From WRGT01 sp964450405 (GTDB taxonomy: Bacteria > Spirochaetota > UBA4802 > UBA5550), in the NCBI GenBank assembly GCA_964450405.1, contig CAYVCQ010000014.1, positions 1-64,000 of the forward strand: a stretch of 64,000 nt of DNA, in the 5' to 3' direction. Position numbers and translations under genes: made by a program. The notes under the pieces are model-generated. The model made no database searches and was not told where the DNA came from. It was given only the letters and a program-made list of their open reading frames with translations. Positions 1 through 8,621 of the stretch are shown here, piece after piece; within the stretch, counting starts at the first letter, position 1, and each line of letters opens with the position of its first letter.

Positions 1-294
1 TAATTTATCAGGAAGATAAAAAAATGGGCATCGCTGCTTGACATAGTGGGTGTGTCCGCTCCTTTAACAACAGCCGGGGGCGGCCCACCCTTGCTCATTC
101 GGCGCACATAATCCATTTTAGGAAAGTTCGGGGACTTGTTGTGAAAGTGACCTGAATTTCAAAACGATCTTCTGTTGTAATTCATCATATTAAAGATCTG
201 TTAATCTACGAGTGGAAAAGGGATTGAATCTGTTTAAAAACATATTAAGAAATCGGTCTGTTTAAGACAGAAATTTTAGCTGCAAAGTTGTTGT
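1..294. other. Left-edge segment without a supported gene
   Basis: No convincing gene. The first 110 bases are richer in G+C than the following DNA and contain an imperfect hairpin (GGGTGTGTCCGC near 50-61 against GGCGGCCCACC near 81-91). On the minus strand an open frame starting with ATG near 115 runs off the left edge, but it has no ribosome binding site and an odd Gly/Pro-rich composition, so it is not called as a gene. Bases 120-294 are AT-rich with nothing recognisable. Confidence 0.4.
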
Positions 295-600
295 CTATAA
301 TTTTTCTTTAATAATTTTGCAAAACCATTCTTCTGGATTATTTTTAATATATGAAGTTAAAGCTTCGCAACTTAAAAAATTTGCATAATGTTTTTCAGGA
401 ATCCACCCATCATATCCAATATCAAAATCTTTAATACCAGTTTCACAATCTTTAAAGATAGTAAAGAAAGCACATATTACGGCATTAAGCAATAATTGAT
501 TATATCCACCAATGACTCCAGCACTTGGGGTTAATTGGACCAATAATAAAGCTATTTTATATTTTTCACAAACAATAAACTTCCCTTTCATTTTCTTCAA
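295..600 (-). CDS. Small hypothetical protein
   Basis: An open frame of 101 codons with a plausible soluble composition; the C-terminal half has aromatic and charged residues (motifs such as DGWIPEKHYANF and NPEEWFCKII), which reads like a genuine protein rather than a shadow. I do not recognise a family. The frame opens with TTG at 600 and has an ATG three codons further in; an AAGGGG sequence lies just upstream and could serve either start. It stands alone, with no operon partner. It could be a remnant of accessory DNA; confidence is limited by its size and lack of family. Confidence 0.35.
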   Translation of the reverse strand: MKKMKGKFIVCEKYKIALLLVQLTPSAGVIGGYNQLLLNAVICAFFTIFKDCETGIKDFDIGYDGWIPEKHYANFLSCEALTSYIKNNPEEWFCKIIKEKL

Positions 601-694
601 ACACCCCTTGTGGTATATTTTTTATAACTTCCCAGGCAATACTTCATTTTTTAACTCGAGTAATCAATTACAAGAAAAGAATATGAATCCTGTC

Positions 695-742
695 TTAGTA
701 CCGGAATCTTCTGATAGAGTCAGTTGCAGGAGATTCCGGTGT
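695..742. repeat. Partial copy of CCGG-box palindromic repeat
   Basis: Contains TACCGGAATCT and, about 20 bases later, GGAGATTCCGGTGTTT. The second block matches the internal GAGATTCCGGTATTTGC box of the full copies at 8622-8723 and 42754-42858, and the two blocks form an inverted repeat with each other. Interpreted as a truncated or rearranged copy of that dispersed element. Confidence 0.45.
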
Positions 743-844
743 TTCGTTTATCTACAAACGGATTTATAGTGAACAGACTTTCAGGTCAGCATCTTCGTAA
801 TATGCAGAATTATTTTTAATGTGCTTGCAGGCATTTGTAATTAG

Positions 845-1477
845 TCAGTATCCGCCTCCTCTAGGTGGGGGTGTTGAGATAAACTGTACTATTTTGTTAT
901 TTTTTAATATCATTACAACGTCACCGCCCGTAGAAATATTTTCACCAGGAGAAGTTAATATTTTTTTAAGCAACGATGAATTTTGGTCGCTTATATAGGT
1001 CATATTCCCGTCAAGAGTTTCAGGATTTTTGAACCACGCTCCGAATATTGGAGTCTTGTCCGTATATTCAAATATTTCATCGCCACATTTTATGAATTTG
1101 TCATCAAACCCGCATCCGTATTCAAACTGGCTGAATCTTAAATCATCCGTTTTCAAAAGAAATCCTTCGAAAACATAGCCGATAAGATTTCCGTTCATTC
1201 CACAGACATTAATCCATCGACCCTTCAGATTAGCAATAGTTACAATTTCCTGACTCTGCATGTCGGAGTAATTGAGAACATAAGAATCTCTGGGAAGTGA
1301 AAATAGAGCTTTGCTTTTAACGCTCTGTTCTTCACGGACAATTAGATGGTTTGTGTTTACTTTGTAGATAGTAATGCTTTTCTCTATTGCGGAAACATAA
1401 TTTGTAACCGGGAAAAATAATGAAATCATCAATATTATAATGATACTTCTGAATCTGTTTTTCATGATACGCACCAT
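845..1477 (-). CDS. Secreted SH3-like domain protein
   Basis: A 210-residue protein with an N-terminal hydrophobic signal segment (residues about 9-30, ending near VSA), so it is probably exported to the periplasm or surface. Residues about 43-107 resemble a bacterial SH3 (SH3b/SH3_3) fold: the LIVREEQSVKSKALFSLP stretch, followed by a Gly/Trp-containing strand and GYVFEGFL, is typical of these domains, which often bind peptidoglycan or are found in secreted spirochaete proteins. The C-terminal half is not recognised and ends in a Pro/Gly-rich tail. Met-1 (1477) and a second ATG at 1465 are both possible starts; neither has a strong ribosome site. Monocistronic. Function beyond an exported SH3-type protein is unknown. 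Confidence 0.65.
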   Translation of the reverse strand: MVRIMKNRFRSIIIILMISLFFPVTNYVSAIEKSITIYKVNTNHLIVREEQSVKSKALFSLPRDSYVLNYSDMQSQEIVTIANLKGRWINVCGMNGNLIGYVFEGFLLKTDDLRFSQFEYGCGFDDKFIKCGDEIFEYTDKTPIFGAWFKNPETLDGNMTYISDQNSSLLKKILTSPGENISTGGDVVMILKNNKIVQFISTPPPRGGGY

Positions 1478-2021
1478 TCCATTAATTAAAAATTGTTTAC
1501 ACTAGCAATTCAATCTAATGGATTTCTGTGCAGAAAAAAATATTTTATCTATTCTATCAAAATAAGTTCAAATCGCTTAAAAAAATAAAATGTTTTGTCC
1601 GGATTGAAGCGATAAACACGTTACTTCTATTAGTAGTGATTCTTTTTTAACAATGAAAAACATATTATAAGGTACTGTTGAATGATATTAAAAAATGATC
1701 TGATTTTTGAAATAGTCCAAAGATAATTCCTGATATCACTTTAGATCAATTTTCTCGAACCATACCCGGTGATAACCTGAATATGGAAAAAATTTAATGT
1801 ACATGTGGCGTAATGAGGAAATATTTTCAAAGCTGTCTTTTTACAATATCCAGTAACGAATTGGCAGGTTAAATTAGTGTTTGCGGTTTATCAAATATTG
1901 AAAATATACAATAAGTATCTTAACACCATTGAATTTAGTTTTTACTCTGTGGTTTGTAGCATTTTTTTAATGTAGAAAACTCCATGAACTTTGAAAGATC
2001 ATAGAGTTTTCTACATCGATC
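1478..2021. other. Intergenic region with a long near-perfect palindrome
   Basis: No gene on either strand. The only structure I see is the dyad at 1971-2015 just beyond the stop of the P83/100 gene (annotated separately). The rest is AT-rich DNA that must hold the upstream region of the minus-strand SH3 protein; no promoter stands out. Confidence 0.6.
1971..2015 (-). terminator. Long hairpin downstream of the P83/100 gene
   Basis: The arms TGTAGAAAACTC and GAGTTTTCTACA are perfect complements, and the interior continues the symmetry (ATGA..TCAT, CTTT.AAAG) with isolated mismatches, giving an almost perfect 45-nt dyad. It begins 7 bases after the minus-strand stop codon, where a terminator or mRNA 3'-end stabiliser is expected. 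There is no uridine run on the minus strand after the stem, so intrinsic termination is an inference. Confidence 0.5.
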
Positions 2022-3773
2022 CTACGGCTTAATCACATCGGAAAGTTTAAGATCCTCAACTTTTAGTACGATGATTGTCTTATCCTCTCGAGTTACATAT
2101 ATAAACTTTTCGAAGAATGTTATAAATGTATTTCCGTTTATCTTTTCTTCAGATTTTGCAATCAGTTTCAGGTTTGTGTCAAATTTTCCAAGATAAAATG
2201 TTTCTCCATCTTTTATAATCGCATAGATATTGTTTTCTTTTATCTCGATAAAACTTCTCCAGAAAATATTATCTTCTCCGGTTTTTGTTGCTTGAAGAGT
2301 CTCTCTGTCGAGAAGGGTCAGACGGTGTCCCGCCTCATGAGTTCCCGTATGTGTTATGACCGCAATACCTCCGGAGAATACATCGTATCTTCTTCCGCAG
2401 ATAGTTTCAACCGGCGATTTGAAGTCGATTTTTTTTGTTGTGGTGTTGATCATGTACATTATATTGTTGTAATGACCGCCATCAAGATACTCTTTCACTT
2501 CGAGATAATATATTTTAAGGGCAAATACCCCTTCACTGGGGACTTTGTCTTTTAATGTATCTTCCCGTTTGTCGAGCTCCTTCTCTTTCTCCTTTAGAGT
2601 TTCCTCTTTCTTTTTCAGAGTCTCCTCTTTGGCTGCAGTTTTCTCATCCGGCTTTGTGTTGTCTTTTGTGTTATCCTTTGTATCTGCAGGAGTTTTCTCC
2701 TTGTCAGTTGGTGTTGTATCGCTTTTCTCCTTCTTTACATCTTCCTCTTTCTTCTTTATTTCTTCCTGTTTCTTTTCGATTACCTTTTCATCTTTCTTGA
2801 TTTTCTCTTCTTCTTTGTTTACCTTCTTCTCAGTTTCGGTATTCTTCTTTTCATCTTTTTTTACTTCATCTTCTTTTTTCTTTATCTCTTCCTCTTTTGC
2901 TTTCTTCTTTTCAGGGTCTTTAATTTTTGCGGTTTCTACTTTTTCTTTTTTTATCTCTTCTTTTTTCTTTTCAGTTTCGGCTTTCTTCTCTTCTACTTTT
3001 TTCTTTTCATCTTTGGTTTCTTTCTTTTTCTCTTCGAGCTGCTTTTTATCTTCTTCAAGATTTTTCTTTGATGTGTCTATATCCTTTTCTTTGAGTGCTA
3101 TGATTTCTTTTTTACTCTCATTGTTATCTTTATCTTTTTTTACTTCATCCTTCACTTTGTCATCAGCTATAACAAAGGGATCTATCCCGGCGATCTCTCC
3201 CCGCTTATTCTCTTCAGTGAGCGGTATAATAATTGCAGTCCTGCCCGGCCAGTCGCTCCACAGTGTTGAGATACCTGCGTTCTTTTTTGTTATGTGCTTC
3301 ATTACGGACTCACTATATTTTGTTGAAAAATAATCTGTGTTTCCCCTGTAAAGCGCGTTGTAATAAGTAGTGTAGAGCGCAACAGCATCAGCCTCTTTCT
3401 CTGTGTATCCGTACATCCCTTCAAGATAGGCCGAGATGATTCTTCTGATATTGCGGATATGGTCAACTTTTGCATCTTTATCTATTAAAATAATATCAGC
3501 GGAAAACTTCTCCTTATCACTTTTCGCAAGTGCACGGATAACTGAATACTTCATGTTAAATCTGAGAGGAGTATCGGCCTTACCCTTTTTCACAAGGTAT
3601 GATAGCCTGTATCCGATAGATTTAATTTCAGTTACACTTTCAGTCTTATTTCCTTTTCCGGTGTAGTTTACAAAGTTTACTTTTTTGCTTTTAATCTCAT
3701 CTATATCCACCTCGTAGGCAAAAAGAGATGCGGAAAAAAGTACGATGATCAGTGCAAGTATATACTTCTTCAT
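2022..3773 (-). CDS. P83/100-family antigen, exported coiled-coil protein
   Basis: A 583-residue protein related to Borrelia P83/100 and treponemal homologues, a spirochaete-specific family. Residues 1-19 form a signal peptide ending LFA. An N-terminal domain (about 20-205) is followed by a roughly 200-residue Lys/Glu-rich coiled coil (about 210-415) built from KKEE-type heptads with a TTPTDKEK/DTKDNTK spacer, then a C-terminal globular domain (about 425-583). The ATG at 3773 is chosen because AGGAGA lies 6 bases upstream; an in-frame start at 3830 lacks such a site and would bury the signal peptide. The family is thought to be periplasmic or envelope-associated; its role is unclear. Codon content in the coiled coil is strongly biased to AAG/AAA/GAG, producing long antisense pseudo-frames that are not genes. 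Confidence 0.88.
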   Translation of the reverse strand: MKKYILALIIVLFSASLFAYEVDIDEIKSKKVNFVNYTGKGNKTESVTEIKSIGYRLSYLVKKGKADTPLRFNMKYSVIRALAKSDKEKFSADIILIDKDAKVDHIRNIRRIISAYLEGMYGYTEKEADAVALYTTYYNALYRGNTDYFSTKYSESVMKHITKKNAGISTLWSDWPGRTAIIIPLTEENKRGEIAGIDPFVIADDKVKDEVKKDKDNNESKKEIIALKEKDIDTSKKNLEEDKKQLEEKKKETKDEKKKVEEKKAETEKKKEEIKKEKVETAKIKDPEKKKAKEEEIKKKEDEVKKDEKKNTETEKKVNKEEEKIKKDEKVIEKKQEEIKKKEEDVKKEKSDTTPTDKEKTPADTKDNTKDNTKPDEKTAAKEETLKKKEETLKEKEKELDKREDTLKDKVPSEGVFALKIYYLEVKEYLDGGHYNNIMYMINTTTKKIDFKSPVETICGRRYDVFSGGIAVITHTGTHEAGHRLTLLDRETLQATKTGEDNIFWRSFIEIKENNIYAIIKDGETFYLGKFDTNLKLIAKSEEKINGNTFITFFEKFIYVTREDKTIIVLKVEDLKLSDVIKP

Positions 3774-4300
3774 TTTATTCTCCTGAATAATTTTTGTCGT
3801 GATTTTATTAATAATTATGAGATGCAGCAATAGCTCTTACATAACCAGATTGAGCTTTGTATAATTACAGTATCCCCGAGTGAGCATTCAGTGTCTGCTT
3901 CGCCTGAAATCTTGTAAAACATAAAAAATAGGAATATCCTCCGGAAAGAATACTATTAAGAATATATTATCTAATTAAGAAAAATTTACAAGGAAAAAAT
4001 TATTTGTTATTGGCTGATCCGTAACAGTTTAAATATCTGATCTGTAGTTGTATAATGCCCCTGCCTCCGTTTTGTATTACCTGTATCTTTTTTTGCAGTC
4101 ATCTAAATCCCCTGAGAGGTACTTGAGCATAGAGTTATGCACTTTACCATTAAAATCACTAGTTTTATTAATATTGCCTTGCCCCCTCTGGGGGTGCGGG
4201 GGCTTTGTTAAAGTTAATTACAAAAAAGAAAACCGTCCAGTAAAAACATGCTTATAAAATTGACAATTGCTGATTTTATAATTATATATAAACAAAGTAG
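3774..4300. other. Intergenic region between divergent genes, with a C-rich hairpin
   Basis: Divergent upstream region of the P83/100 gene and the PP2C gene. A short C-rich/G-rich palindrome lies near 4177-4205 (GCCCCCTCTGGGGG followed by GCGGGGGC), similar to hairpins elsewhere in the window. A candidate promoter for the plus-strand gene is TTGACA at 4260-4265 and TATATA at 4283-4288 (17-base spacer), though it leaves almost no 5' leader. A 69-codon frame at 4048-4257 crosses the hairpin and is not supported. Confidence 0.5.
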
Positions 4301-6370
4301 ATGAAACGGTATAAAATAATAATTCTTATATCAGCAGTTTTATTTTTTTCATGTTCCAATTACTCTGCAGGCGATAGGCCCCCTGTGGCAGAAAGCGGTG
4401 TAATTGATATATCAGGCTGGGATTTAAATCCCGATGGAATTATTGAATTAAATGGAAACTGGGAATTTTACTTCGGACAATTACTTGAGCCGAAGGATTT
4501 TCTGTCCGTATTGCCTGGGAAAATCTCACATATCGATGTTCCCGATTCATGGGACAGTTTTGTGATTAACGGGAACAGAATCGGCAGCTACGGATATGCA
4601 ACATACAGATTGGTTATACTTACCGGCAGTGACAATCCGCTTTATATAAAGATATTACCGCCGAATTCTGCATATAAAATCTGGGCAAATGGTGTTTTAT
4701 ATGGAGGATCCGGTAAGGTCGGGAAAAGCCCTGCTGAGGAAATTCCGAAATATGATGTATTAATATTTGATTTTGAGCCAGTTAATAAAAAAATTGAACT
4801 TGTTATACAGGTTTCAAATTATTCAACATATTCAGGGGGGATGCTTATACCGGTTATCGCCGGCAGCCGTGAAGCTGTTTATGGCAGAACCAGTAAAATG
4901 GTCGCTTTTGATGTCTTTACTTTTGCAAGCCTCCTTGTCATAAGCATGTACTACTTCGGTCTTTTTCTCATGAGGAGGTCGGATAAATCACATCTGTTTT
5001 TTTCGATTTTTACTCTACTGTTATCATTAAGATCGCTTGTTACAAACGAATTGTTTTTATATCAGCTCCTTCCCCGTGCCGACTGGCAGATGATGATGAA
5101 AATAGATTTTCTTGCAATAACTCTGTGTCTCCCTGTGTTCATGTATTTTATTTATCTTTTGTATCCTGTCACATTTACAAGACGGATCAGATTCACTTTT
5201 GTTGTATTGGCATCTATTTATTCGTTCCTGATACTTTTTTTCCCTGCAAGAGTTTACAGCTCTGTTCTTCCAATATATAATCTGATAATATTAGTTGGTT
5301 GTATATTAGTCGTTTTTGTACTTGTAAAATCAATATTAAGTAAAAGTGAAGGGGCAAAGCTTGCACTGACAGGTTTTATTATACTTTTCGCCACAGTTGT
5401 TAACGATATACTTTCAGTTAATAATGTAATACATAATATGCAGCTTTCATCATTAGGAGTATTTTCCTTTATTCTGCTGCAGTCATTTATTTCATCTACT
5501 AAATTTGCCAATGCATATAGAAGGATAGAGGATCTTTCCCGTAATCTTGAAATAAAAGTACAGAAGAGGACCGAAGAGCTTCAAAACGAAACTGAACTTT
5601 TACGGGTCCGGAATGAATTAATGGAGAATGAGCTTACAATAGCCAGACATATTCAGAAGCAGATCATACCGGGGCATAGTCCATTTGAAAATATCTATGC
5701 GTTATATAAGCCCATGGATAAAGTCGGCGGGGATTTTTACGATTTTCTAAGATACCGCGGGTCTGATAAAATTGGAATTTTTTTGAGTGACGTTTCCGGC
5801 CATGGAGTTCCCGCTGCGTTTATAACGCTGATGGTAAAAACAGGTTTACTTCAGGCCGGGGTAGACAGGGATGACCCGTCGCATATGCTTTCAAATCTGA
5901 ATGAACTTCTTGTGGATCTTCTGACCCGGAGCGGCGGACACTTTGTAACTGCGTTTTACGGTATATATAATCCTCAGACAAGGGAGCTGATATATTCAAA
6001 TTTTGGTCATAATCCGCCTTTCGTTATTTCCGGTGGTATAGTAAAAACAATCGAAGGGAAAAAATCTATTCCCCTTGCGATTATGAATAATGAAAAACTG
6101 ATTTCTATAAACAAACCGGGTTCAAATAATAGTATTATTCTTGAGAAAGGGGACAAGGTGTTGTTCTATACAGACGGATTGACCGAGGCCACTTTATTAG
6201 ATGACAAAAAGAAAGATTTTCAGGAGACAAAGCTGATTGATTTATTTATAAAATACAGCAGCAATACACCTGAAGAATTTATAGGTAATATTTATAAAGA
6301 ACTGATTAATTTTCATGGATCAGAATCTTTTGAAGATGATGTCTGTATGATATGTATGGATATTGAATAG
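4301..6370 (+). CDS. 7TM receptor (7TMR-DISM) with cytoplasmic PP2C/SpoIIE-type phosphatase
   Basis: A 689-residue transmembrane signalling phosphatase. It has an N-terminal hydrophobic segment ending FFSC (possible lipidated Cys18); an extracytoplasmic beta-rich domain, about 35-195, resembling the 7TMR-DISM extracellular carbohydrate-binding-like module; seven predicted helices, about 203-402; a coiled-coil linker, 405-447, with KRTEEL and LTIARHIQ; and a PP2C/SpoIIE domain, about 460-689, showing GGDFYD (476-481), DVSGHG (497-502), DGLTEA and a C-terminal EDDVCMI, the metal-binding aspartates of active phosphatases. Members of this class dephosphorylate anti-anti-sigma (STAS) proteins in partner-switching pathways. 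A STAS protein and a HATPase-type kinase domain occur elsewhere in this window, but a link is inferred only. Monocistronic; its 3' side is the nested inverted repeat at 6391-6585. Confidence 0.85.
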   Translation: MKRYKIIILISAVLFFSCSNYSAGDRPPVAESGVIDISGWDLNPDGIIELNGNWEFYFGQLLEPKDFLSVLPGKISHIDVPDSWDSFVINGNRIGSYGYATYRLVILTGSDNPLYIKILPPNSAYKIWANGVLYGGSGKVGKSPAEEIPKYDVLIFDFEPVNKKIELVIQVSNYSTYSGGMLIPVIAGSREAVYGRTSKMVAFDVFTFASLLVISMYYFGLFLMRRSDKSHLFFSIFTLLLSLRSLVTNELFLYQLLPRADWQMMMKIDFLAITLCLPVFMYFIYLLYPVTFTRRIRFTFVVLASIYSFLILFFPARVYSSVLPIYNLIILVGCILVVFVLVKSILSKSEGAKLALTGFIILFATVVNDILSVNNVIHNMQLSSLGVFSFILLQSFISSTKFANAYRRIEDLSRNLEIKVQKRTEELQNETELLRVRNELMENELTIARHIQKQIIPGHSPFENIYALYKPMDKVGGDFYDFLRYRGSDKIGIFLSDVSGHGVPAAFITLMVKTGLLQAGVDRDDPSHMLSNLNELLVDLLTRSGGHFVTAFYGIYNPQTRELIYSNFGHNPPFVISGGIVKTIEGKKSIPLAIMNNEKLISINKPGSNNSIILEKGDKVLFYTDGLTEATLLDDKKKDFQETKLIDLFIKYSSNTPEEFIGNIYKELINFHGSESFEDDVCMICMDIE

Positions 6371-6390
6371 TGTTAAGAAACTTAGCTCAT

Positions 6391-6585
6391 TCCGGAATGT
6401 TGGGATAATTGATATTCCCATATCACTCGGTCCCCCTGTCCCCCGGAGGGGGCACGCAAGAGGGAAATATTCTTGAATTTATGAATCATAACAATATTAA
6501 AACACCTGATTTACCCGGTGCCCCCTCCGGGGGATAGGGGGCAGGAAGGTTTGAATTAAATTAATTATTATCCCAATATTCCGGA
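6391..6585. repeat. Nested inverted repeat (MITE-like or large palindromic element)
   Basis: The outer arms (TCCGGAATGTTGGGATAAT at 6391-6409 and its near-exact complement at 6567-6585) enclose inner arms (C-rich block 6429-6455 and its complement 6518-6542). The 12-bp CATTCCGGAATG at 6388-6399 is itself a perfect palindrome. The element fills the gap between two co-oriented genes and has no coding capacity. The organisation suggests a non-autonomous mobile palindrome or a very large RNA hairpin. Confidence 0.7.
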
Positions 6586-6667
6586 AAGCGCCATAAAACT
6601 TTGTACTTGACGGGATATTTTAAATTTTTATGTTTGATAGTATATATTATTCAAAAGAGGGAGTAAA

Positions 6668-7300
6668 TTGGCACAAACAAAAGCATATCTTTTCGATTTT
6701 GACGGGACTCTTGTGGACACGATGTCAGGTTTTGCCGATATCGCCGCAAAGGTAATAAATCAGTTTAATCCGGAAATTCCAGTGGAAACAGCACGAACGC
6801 GGTATCTTGAAACATCCGGAAATCCGTTTTTCCAGCAGCTGGAGATTATCACGCCAAATGATCCAGCCAACGGAGAAAAAGCACGTATATTCGAAGAAAC
6901 TAAAATCGAGGGATTCTTTAAATCATCTTTTACTACTGAAGTAAGGGAAACTATAAATATGCTCAGGGTGCAGGGTCATATTGCCGGTATTGCTTCAAAT
7001 AATTTTCAGGAACTTATTGACAGGTTTGTTCAGAACGAAAAGCTTGATTTTGATATAATTCTCGGTTTCAGAGAGGGTTTTGAAAAGGGTCCTGCGCATT
7101 TCGATTTTGTAAGGGAGAAGTTTAAACTTGAAAAAGATGAAATTACCTTTGTGGGGGACTCTCTCAAAGATGCGGAGAAAGCATTAGCATACGGTTTAAA
7201 ATTTGTCGGAATATGCGGTACATTTAAAAGAAGCGATTTTTTGAAATACCGCAGTGATATTGTAACTATTGAATCTATAAAGGAACTATTATATATATGA
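6668..7300 (+). CDS. HAD-family phosphatase (phosphoglycolate phosphatase-like)
   Basis: A 210-residue HAD hydrolase. Motif I is DFDGTLVDT (residues about 9-17), with the nucleophile Asp and acid/base Asp; motif II is IASNN; motif III lysine lies in FEKGPAHFDF; motif IV is FVGDSLKDAEKA. The helical cap between motifs I and II is of the C1 type seen in phosphoglycolate phosphatase and beta-phosphoglucomutase relatives, so the substrate is a small phosphate ester that cannot be specified. It starts with TTG, preceded by AGAGGGAG at good spacing. The stop overlaps the next start by four bases (ATGA), so it is translationally coupled to the nucleotidyltransferase; a joint role in making an activated phosphorylated metabolite is plausible. 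Confidence 0.8.
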   Translation: MAQTKAYLFDFDGTLVDTMSGFADIAAKVINQFNPEIPVETARTRYLETSGNPFFQQLEIITPNDPANGEKARIFEETKIEGFFKSSFTTEVRETINMLRVQGHIAGIASNNFQELIDRFVQNEKLDFDIILGFREGFEKGPAHFDFVREKFKLEKDEITFVGDSLKDAEKALAYGLKFVGICGTFKRSDFLKYRSDIVTIESIKELLYI

Positions 7301-8025
7301 AAGCTATAGTACTTGCAGCAGGAACAGGAAGCAGACTTGGAGAGATAACAAAGGCCAGGACCAAAGGGATGGTTCCGGTTAAGGGGAAAAAACTTATAGA
7401 TTACCTTCTTGAGTTTTTTGAACCGGATTTTTTTGATGAGATTATAGTAGTGGGAGGCTTCTGCTTTGAGGATCTTCGTGATCACATAGCGACTCTTAAC
7501 TATAAAAATGTAAGAGTCATAGAGAATAAGAATTATCTCAAAGGAAATATCTTTACACTTCTTACTGCATTGAACGAGTTCAAAGATGATTCGTTTTTAA
7601 TAACAAATGTGGATCATATCTATCCTCCTGTTATGTTTAAGAAGATGAAGGAGTGCATGTCCGGAATTACCGGAATGTGCGATTACGATAGAAGTCTCGG
7701 AGCCGATGATATGAAGGTAAAGCTGAGAGACGATAAAAAAATACAATTGATCAGCAAACAGCTGGACGATTTTGACTGCGGATATATCGGGATGACTTAT
7801 GTCGATAAGAAATGTGAGAATTACTATAGAATGTCAGTAGATAAAACGATTGAAAAAGTCGGCGAAAAGGCGGTAGTTGAAAATGTTCTTCAGTATATGG
7901 CTGAAGATGGTTCGAATGCTCCGAAAATCTGTGATCTCTCCGGTTTCGGCTGGTACGAGGTGGATACCGAGGAGGATCTCCTGAGGGCGGAGAAGGGTCT
8001 TGAAAGAGATTCAAATTTTTGTTAG
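7297..8025 (+). CDS. Sugar/alcohol-phosphate nucleotidyltransferase
   Basis: A 242-residue NTP transferase. The N-terminal VLAAGTGSRL signature loop (residues 5-14), then KGMVPVKGKKLIDYLL, is the nucleotide-binding start of the family; TNVDHIY (about 107) supplies the metal-binding Asp. The C-terminal GWYEVDTEEDLLRAE resembles the end of LicC-type phosphocholine or inositol-phosphate cytidylyltransferases, so transfer of CMP to a phosphorylated polar head group is a reasonable guess, but the substrate is not proven. Coupled to the upstream HAD phosphatase by an ATGA overlap and followed 12 bases later by def. At 242 residues it is a stand-alone catalytic domain without a left-handed beta-helix. 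Confidence 0.75.
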   Translation: MKAIVLAAGTGSRLGEITKARTKGMVPVKGKKLIDYLLEFFEPDFFDEIIVVGGFCFEDLRDHIATLNYKNVRVIENKNYLKGNIFTLLTALNEFKDDSFLITNVDHIYPPVMFKKMKECMSGITGMCDYDRSLGADDMKVKLRDDKKIQLISKQLDDFDCGYIGMTYVDKKCENYYRMSVDKTIEKVGEKAVVENVLQYMAEDGSNAPKICDLSGFGWYEVDTEEDLLRAEKGLERDSNFC

Positions 8026-8037
8026 TTGAGGTTGGCA

Positions 8038-8544
8038 ATGTCTCATAGTCTGGTTTATTATGGAAATGAAACTCTTGCATCCGTTGCGGAGAGAGTTGAA
8101 CATATTGATGATAATATTATATCAATTATAGATGATATGTTTGATGTAATGTATAAAGAGCGGGGGATCGGACTTGCCGCTCCTCAGATAAATGTCGGTA
8201 AAAGAATTATAGTGATTGATACCGGTGATAAAAAGGATAGCGTTCTGGCGCTTATCAATCCCGTAATAAAGGGATTTTCCGATAATCTTGAACCGTATGA
8301 AGAGGGATGTCTCTCTCTCCCTAATCTTCTTGCGGATGTTATTAGACCGACGGAAATTCTTGTGTCTGGTATAACTCCGGCGGGTGATGAAGTGGAATTT
8401 GAAGCTTCCGGTTTACTCGCTAGAGTTTTTCAGCATGAGGTGGATCATCTCGACGGTTTACTTTTTATCGATAGAATAGAGAAGTATATTAAAGATGAGC
8501 TGAGAGCCGAGCTGAAGAAGATTAAAAAGCTCAATAAAAAATAG
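8038..8544 (+). CDS. def: Peptide deformylase
   Basis: A 168-residue deformylase that removes the formyl group from nascent N-terminal methionine. All three metal-site motifs are present: GIGLAAPQ (43-50), EGCLS (89-93, Cys ligand) and HEVDH (133-137, two His ligands and catalytic Glu). The start is the ATG at 8038 because GAGG lies 6 bases upstream; an in-frame TTG at 8026 has no such site. It follows the nucleotidyltransferase closely and precedes fmt, the enzyme adding the formyl group, after a 262-base gap containing a palindromic repeat, so the usual def-fmt pairing is interrupted by an inserted element. Confidence 0.95.
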   Translation: MSHSLVYYGNETLASVAERVEHIDDNIISIIDDMFDVMYKERGIGLAAPQINVGKRIIVIDTGDKKDSVLALINPVIKGFSDNLEPYEEGCLSLPNLLADVIRPTEILVSGITPAGDEVEFEASGLLARVFQHEVDHLDGLLFIDRIEKYIKDELRAELKKIKKLNKK

Positions 8545-8621
8545 TATCACGATTAACTGTGTTACAGTTGTTTATAAAACCGGTGTATATATGTTTTGTG
8601 TAATTTGAAAAATTTACGTTC

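Noticed and set aside
1..115. Minus-strand frame running off the left edge (MDYVRRMSKGGPPP start)
   Set aside because: No ribosome site, unusual composition and a hairpin within it; the edge prevents any test of its length.
2545..3333. Long Ser/Phe-rich plus-strand frame opposite the P83/100 coiled coil
   Set aside because: It results from the low-complexity AAG/GAA-rich codons of the real minus-strand gene; no ribosome site or family.
7751..8080. Minus-strand frame of 109 codons across the nucleotidyltransferase and def
   Set aside because: Entirely inside well-supported plus-strand genes, with Pro/Arg-rich shadow composition.
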